Source: Paratrimastix pyriformis
Taxonomy: Eukaryota; Preaxostyla; Paratrimastigidae
DNA length: 64,000 nucleotides
Assembly: GCA_027972325.1 (NCBI GenBank)
Contig: JAPMOS010000044.1
Coordinates: forward strand, 1-64,000
Direction of reading: 5' to 3'
Position 1 is the first letter of the stretch; each line of letters opens with the position of its first letter. The notes below the pieces were generated by a model, which searched no databases, was not told the DNA's origin, and saw only the letters and a list, made by a program, of their open reading frames with translations. The translations under genes were made by a program, and so were the position numbers. Below, one piece after another: positions 46,501 to 57,700 of the stretch.

Positions 46501-49280
46501 AAGAGGCACGGGTGCCCGGCCCAGGTCAGCAGGCGGGCGTAGTGGGTGCAGCAGTAGTGCGGGGCCGACAGGTCCAGGCTGGGGCACACCCAGGCGTACT
46601 GCACTTGGCGGCCGGTGACGGGGGTCAGGGGCGCGTCCTCGGGCCACCACGACCGACAGGGGCCGCGGCGGGAGCTGGCGGGCACCTTGCTGTCGGGGCA
46701 GTCGCAGTAGAACAGGGCGACCCGGGTCAGGGAGAGCCGGTGGCCGGCGTGGCAGCGGGTCATGCAGGACTGGCAGACGCCCAGCTTGCCCGTCAGGCGG
46801 CAGGTCTCGCAGGCGAAGAAGGGCTGCTTGGTGAAGTTGTCGCCCGTCCCCTGATGCGTGCAAACCCCGCAGTCGACGCACTGCCGGGCCGTAAGCTCCA
46901 GCTTGATCTACAGGGATGGGGGGTGGCGGTGAGGAGAGCAAATGCAAATGAACGACAAGGTCAGAAGAAGGGCCATCATTGAATGGGAAAAAAGTGTGGT
47001 CCTGTCGGGGCAGGGACCAGCCACGGCACTGCTACCGTGGTGGCGGTGTGCCCGAAGGACGAGGTGAGCTTTTCTCTAGCACGGTTATGACCCGATTACC
47101 CCCAATCCCCACCACAAGGGCGGGCCCCCTCTCCAGCCCCACCCGTCCGGCCCCAAAGCCCGCTCCCACGTTCCCAACCCACAAGGGGCTGGAGGAGAGA
47201 CAGGCTCGGGAGCCGCCGGGCAAGGAGCCTTGGAGTGAGAGGGAGATGAGGGCAGTCTTAAGGACCGTGCGGCCACCCGGAATCGAACCGAGGACCTTAC
47301 GGATGACAACCTCACACGCTATCACGTTGCGCCACGACCACACTGAATAACGGGAGAATCCGGGAATGACGGACCTCACCGAGGGTCTTCTCATCGACAT
47401 CGGGCTGCTCGGGGAGGGACCGCGGGAAGACGGCCGAGAAGGAGTCCAGCCGGATGACGGTGTTGTCGGCGATGGTGATCTCGTCGGCGGTGGCCGGGCT
47501 CGTCCGGGTGGCCATGGCGATGCGCTCGGCGTCACGGTCCGGGTAGAAGAGCTGCCCATCGGCCTTCAGCAGGGAGGCCGCGTGCAGGATGGCCCGCCGG
47601 GGGGCGGGGTCCGTCAGGATGACCCGGTCGAAGGCCACGTCGCCGGGCTTGTAGGCGAACAGGGACCGCTTGACCATCACGGCCCAGTGGATCGGGTCCG
47701 TGCGCAGGTACAAGTCAAACCGCTTGACGGTGTCGCCCTCGGCCGTCAGAGCCAGCATCCAGCCCGTCTTGCCGACCAGCTTGGCGCAGCTCAGGGCCAG
47801 GACACCGCACTCGCCGCCGACGACCAGCACCCGCATGCCCTCGGCCAGGTGGAAGCTCTGCACCATGGCCAGCAGCACGGAGGGCTTCAGCGAGACGACG
47901 GGGCCCACCTGGGCGGTGGTGTCGTCGAAGATCTCGTCGTTGGGCTCCTCCTGGGCGGGCAGCAGGGCCGTCCGCTTGACCGACCGCACCTGGGCCAGGA
48001 TCTCGGGGACCGGGGCGCAGCGGAGCAGGGACTCGGCGCGGGCGGGGATCTGGCTCCAGATGGCAACCTCCTTGAAGCTCCCGAAAGGCCCGACTGTGCG
48101 CGAGAGAAGGGGGCGGAGAGGCGGAGAGAGGGAGGAATGAGCCACATGGCGCGGGCGCGCGGGCGGGAGATGCAAGAAGAGGAGGGAGGGGAGTACGAAG
48201 CTCAGTCGAAAGACGGTGTTTTGGCGGCAAGGGCCGCACTCGTCACGCGAACGGTCAGCCACCGAATGATGCATCACGGCTTCCAAGCAGAAACGGGGGG
48301 GGGGGAGGGCGGACCCTTGCGGAGGACGTCGCCAACCTCGTCGGCGAACTTCTTGGAGAGGTTGAAGGGCACCATCTGCCACTGCATCTCGGCCCGGGGC
48401 TTGCGGGGCAGCAGCGCCTTGCCGTTGGCGAACTCCCAGATGTCGCCCTCGGGCAGCTCGGGCTGCTTGAACACCGTCGGGCTGACGATGTCCTTGTCGG
48501 GGGCCCGCAGGCACTCCAGCTTCCAGTCCCAGTTGCAGGGGCCCTCGGAGACCGTGGGCAGCCGCATGACGCACTGGTTGGCGGGGCAGCGCAGGAAGGC
48601 GCTGGTGCGATCCTTGTTGTGGTCGAAGTCCAAGCCGGACAGGGTCAGCAGCTCCGTGCCCGAGAAGATGCCGAAGTAGAGGGTGGGCGTGCCCCGGCAG
48701 AAGGCGCACTCGAGCTCGCGGATGGCGCTGACCGACCGGCAGGCCGTGCACTGGACGGTGCCGCGCTTGGTGTACAGAGGCTGCACGAAGGGCACGTCGC
48801 AGCTGCGGCAGGTGGGGATGCAGATGTGCTTGCACCGGTTGCAGATGCCGACGGCCATCCGGATGCCGCCGCCCATGATCTCCTCGCCGCCCCAGTTGCT
48901 GAAGGCGGCGTCCTCGTACCGGGTGCCGCCCAGCTGCTTGGGGGCGGACGAGCCGGAGGCCTTGGGGGCCCCGGCGACCTCGAGGCCGTCGGTGAAGATG
49001 CGGTCGGACAGGGCGGCGCACCGGGCGACCAGGGCCCGGAGCGGGTCGCGCGAGCCCGGGGCAAGAACCAGCGGAATCAGCGAGGACACCAGGTCTAATG
49101 GGTGGGGGTGAGCGGGGACGTCTTGGTGGCGGGCAAACAGACGTTCCTCGATGATGAGGGCGATCCACTCGTGGGACAGGGTCAGCACCGAGAAGACGCT
49201 CATGACGGCCGTCCGCAGGCTGCTCAGCAGCAGCGTGGCCGAGGCCTGGGAAACGGGGTCCACCCCAACAGCCAGCGACA
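40576..49280 (-). CDS. HECT E3 ubiquitin ligase with UBR box (3' half or separate gene)
   Basis: Ten exons, all junctions in phase: 49280-48315, 48093-47375, 46907-45348, 45232-44804, 44702-44046, 43732-43360, 43206-43081, 42996-41633, 41503-40983 and 40834-40576 (TAA). That is about 2,324 residues after the first junction. Order: zinc-ribbon-like CxxC pairs (CNRCKHICIPTCRSC; CTACRS), a degenerate isoaspartate-methyltransferase-like Rossmann fold (GMRVLVVGGECG), a UBR box (CETCR, GVCQSC, CHAGH, FYCDC), and two acidic/His-rich linkers. Two CUB-like domains follow (ESNHNY, ESPHPY), then a complete HECT domain with FVGEGATDQGGPYRE, LRFVTGRSRMPP and catalytic Cys in HTCFNS (codon 40710-40708). 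HECT ligases pass ubiquitin through that Cys; UBR boxes bind N-degrons. The opening exon is unresolved: the first codon here needs one base from upstream. Confidence 0.87.
43994..44013. repeat. G run (C on transcript strand) in HECT intron
   Basis: A run of about 20 G in the intron between exons 44702-44046 and 43732-43360. It is poly-C on the sense strand of the gene. Confidence 0.8.
47268..47341 (-). tRNA. tRNA-Asp (anticodon GUC)
   Basis: A 74-nt cloverleaf with standard 7/4/5/5 geometry. The acceptor stem is 47341-47335 with 47275-47269 and discriminator A at 47268. The D-stem is GCGC/GCGT, the anticodon loop is TTGTCAT with GTC at 47307-47305, the variable loop is AGGTC, and the T-arm is CTCGG-TTCGATT-CCGGG. 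The A-box (TGGCGCAACGTG) and B-box (GGTTCGATTCC) fit the pol III consensus. Oddities are several G-U pairs in the acceptor stem, an A-G mismatch in the anticodon stem, a D-loop without the usual GG, and no downstream T4 run that I can find. It lies inside the HECT intron 47374-46908, on the same strand. Confidence 0.85.
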
Positions 49281-49294
49281 CTGAAAGAGAGCGC

Positions 49295-49317
49295 GGGGGG
49301 GGGGGGGGGGGGGGGGG
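49295..49317. repeat. G23 run upstream of acceptor
   Basis: Poly-C on the HECT sense strand, about 14 nt before the acceptor CTTTCAG at 49281. Confidence 0.85.
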
Positions 49318-49601
49318 TTCGGAATGAGATGGCGCGAATCAGGGTGATCGTGATCGTGACGATTGGAGAGCGATGATGATAGTGCAACCAATGTACCCGC
49401 ACGATACCTCACGGGGCTCAGGGCAACTGTGCCGGCCGTGTCGTGGCGTGCGGTCACCTGGACCGGGTGCGCCCCCGAAAGTGTAGGCAAACGGGGGTCC
49501 ATTGCATCTGCGTCGATGTTCGGAAAAGCCCGGGGCAGGAAGCGCAACGTCTGCCGAGCCAGTGTCCGACGCGTGTGTTATGCGGTGCAGTGGTGATAGC
49601 T

Positions 49602-49621
49602 GGGGGGGGGGGGGGGGGGGG
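49602..49621. repeat. G20 run directly after a stop codon
   Basis: Poly-C on the sense strand, immediately following the TGA that ends the 5' HECT-region frame. Confidence 0.85.
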
Positions 49622-52600
49622 TCACAAACCCTTCTTGGGCTCGGCGGCTGCCTTGTCGATGGCTGCGGTGAGCTCGTCCTTGGGGGCCTCCTCCTCGGCG
49701 GGCTTCTCGGACTCGGGCTCGGCCTCGGCCTCGGGGGCGCGCTTCTTCTTGTCCTTCTTGGCCTTCTTCTCGGCCTCCTTGGCCAGCTGGGCGGCCGACC
49801 GAGCCGCCCGGGACTCGTCGACGGCCTGCTGGTTGAGCTGGGCCAGCTCGAGGACCTCCACCAGCGAGCGCAGCAGGGCGGCCGGCTCGGGGAACTCGTC
49901 CGGGTCGACGGGGGCCTGCTTGCCCACCACCTGCAGCGAGTCCACCCGGCAGTCACGGGGGGCCAGCTTGGCGGTGCTGTCGAAGACCACCTTGCACATG
50001 GGGTCGCGCATGTTGAAGGCCACCACGGTGCCCTCCTCGCTGCTGTTGTTGTCCAGCACCCGGGCCCCGACCGTGATGGGCTGGGCCGTCCCGCCCACGG
50101 CCAGCGACTTGAGCATGACCAGGGTGCGGAGCAGGGTCAGAATGGCCTCCTTGACCTCCTCGGGCTTCGGGACGGGGCTCTCGGGGGGCACGGGGGCCCC
50201 GGGCGCCAGGGCGGCGCGTTTCTTGACCTCGACCAGCCAGGGGAAGGCCGTCAGGAGGGTCGTGGGCAGGGCCTTGATGGCGGCCGAGGTGCGGGTGCGC
50301 AGGTTGGTCCGCCACTCGTCCGCGTGGGACCCGGGCAGGGCCGCCTCAATGTCGGCCATCAGGAGCTGGTTCAGGGTGGCCTGGACGGCCGTCCCCAGGG
50401 CGCGGGTGCTCTGGGCGCTGATGTCGCGCAGCGGGTAGGCGATCCGAGAGGCCTCGACATGGGCGGCGTCCTCGGGGTTCTCCGAAGCGGACTCGGGCTC
50501 CTTCTTCTTGTCCTTCTCCAGCTCGAGCAGGTGCTCCTGGGTGCTGTAAATCGGGTGCCCCTGGGCGATCTCCCCCAGGGCCGTCTGGGTCAGGCCGCCC
50601 GCCTGGTAGGCGGTCGTCTCGGCCAGGGCGGTGGGCGACTGGCCGGCCGGGAGCCGGGCGTACTCGGGGATGGCCGAGAAGTCCATCAGGTAGTCCAGGA
50701 TGGACAGCTCGCCAATGCGGGGGGCGTTCTCGATGGGCAGCGAGGGCAGGACGGCCGTCAGGATGCGGGCCGCGGCGCGCTGGACGCGGGGGGTGGCCGT
50801 CCCGATGAGGGAGATCAGCGAGGGCACCACGGCCAGGGCCAGCTGACCCGCGATGCGGGGCTGCTTGCGGAGCAGCACCAGCAGCAGCGAGAGCACGTTG
50901 TAGGCCTGGATGTCCTCCACGGGGGGCTTCGGCTTGCCCTGGGGCTTCTCCTCGGCGGTGGCAGTGGCGGTGGCGGCGGCAGCGGGGGCCGCGGCGCCCT
51001 CCTCGGGCTTCTTGGCGAGGACGGCGGTCACGGCGGATGCCACGCGGCCAAAGAGCGACCGGCCGCGGCGCTCCTCGGCCTTGGGCTCCTTGCCCTTCTT
51101 GCCCTTCTTGGCGCCCGCCTCGGGCTTCTCGCCCTCGAACTGGGCCCGCAGCAGCAGCACGTTCTCGCGGTCCTCGCGGAAGACCTGGGCGGCCGTGTCG
51201 ACCATCCCGCAGAGGGTCTTCAGCAGGAGGCGCTGGTACTCGCTGGGCTGGAAGGCCGTGGCGGGCTGGCCCTCGGGGCGCTTCTCCTCCTCGAACAGGC
51301 AGATGGTCAGCGAGCGGAAGAGGGCCGTGGCGGCCGAGCGGAGCTCGTTGAAGTGCATGACATCGTGGGGCAGGGCCATCAGCTTGACGCAGTGGGCCAC
51401 CAGGTCGATCTGCTTCAGGTACTCGGTGTCGCAGGTGCGGAAGGCCAGGTTGAAGGTCACCAGGGCCGTGGCCCGGATGCGGGCATCGAGGGCCGTCTCG
51501 AGCGAGCCGGCCGTCAGGGCGCCCATGAGGTCGGTGTACAGGGCGGTGAAGGCCCCGCCCACCTGGGCGGCCAGGGAGCCAATGCCCTCCAGGTCGACCA
51601 TGTAGTGGGGGTTCTCCATCTGGGCCCAGGCCCGAGTCAGCCCGCGCAGGATGTCGACCGAGAGGACCCGGTCCTTGACCGACCCCACGAGGGTCTTGAA
51701 GTTCTTCAGGCCCTGGATGCGGCACCGGGCACGGTCGCGCCGGGCGGCCAGCAGGCAGACGACCTCGGCCTCGGTGAAGTAGCGCAGGAAGTTCATGATG
51801 AGGCTGGTCTTGACGTCGGCCACCTGCAGGTTGCTGCCCACCCGGCGGAAAGAGGCCAGCTTCTTCATCTGCACCACCGCGTGCATGTTCAGCGAGGAGC
51901 CCTCCTTCGAGGGGCCCCGGGAGAGCATGGGCGGGGCGGCGCCGCCCCGGGAGAGCATGGGAGGGGCGGCCCCGCCCGAGCTGGCCCGCATGAGCGGGTT
52001 GGACGAGCCGCGCAGGAGCGGGTTGGGCTGGGGCTCCACCCGGCGCGAGGGGGACGGGGTGTGGAGCAGGATCGTGGCCAGGTTGCGCAGCCGCCGCACC
52101 AGCTGGTCGGCCGTCATGGCGTCGGTCCGCTGGCGCTGCTCGGCCAGCCACGAGACCAGGCACTCGGTGCTCTTCCAGGCGGCCTTCAGCCGGGCCCCGA
52201 TGGGGTCGGGAGTCACCGCCGGGCCGGTCGCGCCGGCCGCGGGGGGCGGGGGCGGGGTCGTCAGCAGCCGCACGGCCGCCTGGGCCTCGGCGAAGAGCTG
52301 CACACGGGCGGAAAGAAGGAAAAATCAGCATTGTGACCGGGTGGGATGGCGGCAGCGGGAAGTGAGGGGGCGAAGCGGGGACGGACGATCGAGTCGGTGT
52401 AGAGGAGCGGGACCAGGCCGGCCCGCATGGCGTCGACCGAGAGCACGGCCCCGACACGGGCCGCCAGGAAGGGCTTGGGCTCGTGCTCGGCCAGGTAGGC
52501 GACCAGCTTGCCGCCGTCGGTGTTGGGGTCGCCCATGAGGATCTGCTGCAGCAGGGGCATCCCCTCGGTCTTCAGCTGGGCCGACCGGGCGCAGGCCTCC

Positions 52601-54757
52601 TCGAGGGCCTTCTGGGCGAGCCGCTCGAGGCCGGTGCGCTTCTCGACCAGGTTGGCGGGCAGCGCGGGGGCGTTCAGGATGGCCGGCACGCCGGCCGCGG
52701 GCGAGGGGCTCGGGGCCGGGGTGCCCTCGGTGGGCGCCGGGGTGGCCGACTTGAGGAGGGCCGCCAGGGAGGCCTCCGTCCCGACCACGTCGCCCTCCTG
52801 GTCGCGGTAGTGCTTCTCAAAGAGCGTCAGGAACTGCTCGTCCAGGCCGCCCTTGAGCAGCTCGCAGTTGACCAGCGCCGCGGCGTGGGGGTTCCGCTCA
52901 ATGTCCGTCAGGGGCGTGCTGGCCAGCAGCTGACCCGCGCAGGCGCAGGCCTGCCGGGCGACGGTCTTGGCCATGTCCAGGAGCCAGGGCAGGGCGACGA
53001 ACTTCTCGGTGATGATGGCGGTCACCTCGCACTCGACACCCCACTCGGTGTTGGACCCGTCCGAGTGGAACTGGAAGACCAGCAGCGGCGACATGATCGT
53101 CACCACGTTGTGCGGGAAGTCCGTGCCTGCAGAGCCGGAAAAACATCGGGCACGCGAGAAGTGTGAGCACAAGGAGGAATCACATCAATCCCCCTGAGGC
53201 CGAGGCGAGGTCGAGGGGTGCGGACCGGTGATCATGTGGACCGACTCGGACTGGTCGGCGCCCTCCTTGGTGTAGACCCGCATCCAGTCGTAGCGGTTCT
53301 CGGTCTGGGTGCGCGGGTCGAAGCGCAGCTTGTACCCGGTGGCCCCCGGGATGCGGATGGACTTGGTCCAGTCCTCGTTGTTCTGGTAGGGGTGCCCCGT
53401 CTTGATGACCTCCGTCAGGGCGGCCGGGGCCGAGCCGGCCTCGTTCTCGAGGTACTCCTGCTCGAGGGCCTCGATGCCCTTAAGCTGCACACAGGGCAGT
53501 GCAAAAAAGAAGAAGAAAAAAAAAAAAAGGGGGGGGGGGGGGGGGGGGGGGCAGAGCGGAGGATGAGCGACAGGCCCGAATGATCCGAGATCACGGGGGG
53601 GTGATGGCCTGGGCGCTCGCCAGAACAGACCTGGGCGACGATCTCGTCGAGGGCCTTGAGCATGTGGGTCAGAGGCCCGACCAGCTGGCCGGCCATGAGC
53701 AGGCTGCCCTTGAGCATGTGCAGCGAGGTCACGAAGGGCCGCACCATGGTGCCCACCAGCGAGTGGCGGATGATGTGCAGCGCCCGGTCGACGAACTGCG
53801 GCTGCTGCTCGGGGCGCTTGGTCTTGGCCTCGGCCAGCGCGCTGGCGGCCGCCTGCAGGAGGACCTCACCCCGGCGCAGCAGGGAGGCCGCGTACTGGCG
53901 CAGGTACTCGAAGAGGGCGTGGGCCTCGATGCCCTTGCGGGCGGGGTAGGTGGTGGGCAGCAGGGTCAGCGGGGTCCCGGCCGGGGCCTTGAGGAGGGCC
54001 TGGGTGTTGTTCGGGGTCTGCTCGGCCTCCTCGGCCGCGGGGTCGGTGGGGGCCTTCTCCTCCAGGAAGAGCGACAGGAAGTGGCGCTGGAAGTTCTGCA
54101 GGAAGGTCGACAGGGACGAGGGCGCGGGCTCCTCCGCGTCGAGCTGGTCGGGGGAGAAGGGGAAAGGGAGGGACGGGATGAGAAACGACGAAATGTCGGA
54201 GGCATGAGTGAAACGGCAGGACAAGACAGACGGCGCGCCCGAATTCGACCCCGGTAGCCCGACCCACACCAGGCGCAGACAGAGGTGCGGACCGTGCCGG
54301 CGGCGATCTGGTTGAGGAGCAGCCGGGACTCGGTCGTGTGGGCCTCGAGGAACTTGTCCCACAGCTCGGCCAGGTCCTTCGAGGGGTCGACGGCCGGGCC
54401 CGAGGCAGCCACAGCCGTGGCCGTGGCAGCCGAGGCGGCGGGGGCGGCGGCCGCGGGACCCGCAGGGGAGGCCTGGGCGGCGGCGGACTTCTTGGTGGAG
54501 GGGAGCATGATGTCGGCAATCTGCCCGCTGAGCATCGAGAGCATGCTCGACATGAGCTTCAGCGAGCGCTGCAGCCGCTCGGCGGCGGCCGGGTCGGTGT
54601 GGCCGTCCTGGGCGAAGGCGTGGTTGGAGGCCTCCAGGAAGCTGTTCAGGAGCTCCTTCAGCAGGGCGTGGCACGAGGTCGTGTCGAAGAAGACGTCCAT
54701 CCCGTTGGTCAGGATCTGCACGGCGGGTCGATCGCAGAGGGGCGGTGAGTGGTGAGT

Positions 54758-54789
<32 letters not shown>

Positions 54790-57700
54790 AAGAGGCACAA
54801 GCCGGAGGGTTTGGTGTTGGGGATTCAAGATGCAAGCTAGCAGGCGCTCGGGCAGGGAGCGGAGGGACGGACATCGATGGACTCGCTGATGAGGGGCGCC
54901 CCGATGGCCTTTTGGATGAGCGGGTGGGCGGGCAGCTCGCCGTTGATGTAGCGGAAGAGCAGCTTCTGGAAGGTCTCGCGGGCTGCCCCAAAGGCATTGC
55001 AAGGCGGACGGGGAGAATGGAAAGGCGGTGAGCAGAGGGGGGAAAGAGGGGCCGGGGTGGGTGCGTCAAGGGCAGGGATGGGGATGTGGGCAAAGAGGGC
55101 GAGGCTCCCCAGTGCGTGTTGAGCACTGGGGCGCAGTGGCCCTTCCGCCCGAAATTTTTGATGTGACACGGTTTCTACACCGCACGCGCTCATGAGGTCA
55201 GGAGCGGAGGGCTCTAACTCGTGTGGTTGTGGTCTGCGTGTGTGTGTGTGTGTGTGGGGGTGTACAGACACTCAGGGGTCAGGCCGACAGCGGCGTAGTC
55301 GACCATGCCCTTGGCCAGGTAGATGATGTTCAGCCGCAGGACCCGCATCAGGCCCAGCAGCCCGTCGGCCAGGCGGCGCACCTCGGCGTCGGGGGTGGCC
55401 GGCCGGATGGCGAAGAAGAGCTCCGTCAGCTGGCCGAACAGGCGGCCCAGCCGGCCGAAGGTGTCCTGATGCAGCTCCACCACGAAGGGCACCCTGGTGG
55501 GCAGGGCCAGGGCAGGGTCGAAGGGGGTCGGCGGGATGTGGGCGAACGAGAGCTCGCCCAGCTTGGCCAGCAGCACCGTGGCCAGATCCTGGGCCGGGAC
55601 AACGGCGTCGGGGCCGGCGAAGGCCGCCATCGAGAGGCGCACGGCCACGGAGGGGTCGGGGCACCAGGACTTGGCCGCATCGGCGTCCTGTCCGGCCAAA
55701 CCAGAGAGACGCGATTTTTCGGTGAGCACAGTCGGCCAGGGAGGCGGCACGAGAGGCGGGTGGCGTGCCGGCGGCGGTCCGTTTTTTGCTTCCCCCGGCC
55801 CGGCGAGGGGCACGGGGAGCGGAGCAGCGGATACCGAAAATGTGGCACCGGAAATAGCGCATCCCGTTCCTCACTTTCCCCCCTATAATGTGCGAGGCTG
55901 AGACCAGAGGTCGGGTCCTGTTGTTATGGTGCAGGCAGGGCGTGGGGAGGGCCAGCAAGGCGAGAGCAGAGGCAGGGGCAGGGGCGGACCGAGACCAGGG
56001 GGAAGATCGGGGGCGGGGTCGAGCGGAAGTTGGGCAGGACGAGGATGTTCTTGAACTGCTTGTCGACCGACAGCAGGGCGTTGTGGAACCGGTCGTAGGC
56101 CGACCAGGCCCGCTGCTTGCCCTCCTCCTCGGCCAGGTGGTCGTGGGAGGACTTCTCGATGAAGGTGTACTGCACCCCGGGGCCGGGGCTGATCTCGAAC
56201 TGCAGTGAGTGCTGCGTCCAGGCCAGGGAGAGCACGTAGCCGTTGCACAGAAGGCTGGCCTCGCGGAGGCGCTTGATGGTGACGTCGGCATCTGAATGAC
56301 GGGATCGTTGTGGGTGAGCAGGGGTTCGAGGGAGGAGGGGATGCGAGGGGGGCAAACGGCGCAGGACGGTGCTCAGCAATGGTTTTGGCATCAGCGGGCC
56401 CCGAGGGCCTCAAAGCGAATGATTGTAATGTGTCATCACAGCACAGGATGGGGCCATGTGGGGGGGCGAGGGGGCGCGTGACGGACTCTGCTCCGACGAG
56501 GAGACGACCATCGTCATGGGGTGCAGGGCCGTGTGCTGCAGGCTGGTGAAGCCGTTCATCCTGCGGGTGATGAGAGAGAACCGAGTGATGAGAGAGAACC
56601 GAAGGACGTCAGGGATGGAGCAGAGTTGCCGGAGCAGATGTGTCGGAACAAGGGGGCGGCGGAAGGGAAACAAGCAGTCGGTCCGGCGCCTTTGCGGCAG
56701 CACTCAAGAAAGCAGGCCTCGACACAACTCTGCCACAACTCTGCCACAACTCTGCCACAACTCCAGCTTCGAATAAAGGAGGAGGAGGAGGGAAGCTCTC
56801 AAAATTTGAGGAACTGAAATGGATGGATTTACCACACGTCAGGTGATCAGGGTGACATGGAGCCAGCCCCAATTGTTTTTAGTGCGGCTACTTCTTCCAA
56901 AGTGGATTGGCCTCAAGTTCGAAGTTAATGCGAAAATGGGTCACATTAGAAATCTTTGGTTTGCAGAATGACCTGAGCCCCCGGCGAGGCCCCAGTTGGG
57001 GTGGGTCGAGGCACCGAAGAATTATGGGTCATGCATAAAAAAATCTTTGGGAACAAGGGGGCAGGGAGACGGACCGGCAGGCGTGGCAGAGGTGGTAGTG
57101 GTCATCCGGAGTGCGCACGTCGTAGCAGGACTGGCAGGTGTACCGGGGGCCCCGGATGGGGTCCATGCCGCAGCCCTCGCACTTCATGTGGGGGTGCAGG
57201 GCCGCGTCGAGCGAGACGGGCACCGTCCGGATGACCTGCATGCTCTCGGGGTCCACGACGGCCATGTGGAGCGACAGGAGGCGCTCCTCGGGGTCCTTGG
57301 CGTAGGCCGACATGTGGTAGAGGAACTGGCCGTCGCTGGCCAGCCGTGTGTACTTCTTCTTGTCCTCGTCGACGGGGGCCGCCGCGCCGGCCGGGGCAGC
57401 GGGCGCCTCACCGCTGTGGGTCGAGCGGTTCTCCTCCTCGTCGTCCTCCGTGTCGCTGCTGGAAAAGCCGAGAAAAAACCAACCGAGAAAAACCAACCAC
57501 AAAATGAGCCTCTCGGAACGAGGCAGGGTGGTGCGGCGGGGGGAGAGCGCGTGGCCAGCTGACGGACGATGAGGACTCGCCCTCGTGGGCCTCGTGATGC
57601 CGATGGCGGTGCGCGGGCGCCGAGACGCGGGCGGTGGGGCCAGCGGCCTGGGCGGCCTCGGAGGCGGCCTGGCGGAACTCGGGCAGGGCCAGGAAGCCCA

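Noticed and set aside
56561-57074. Box C/D snoRNA in the long intron
   Set aside because: The TGATGA copies are on the plus strand, opposite to the host transcript, and no paired D box with a plausible guide was found.
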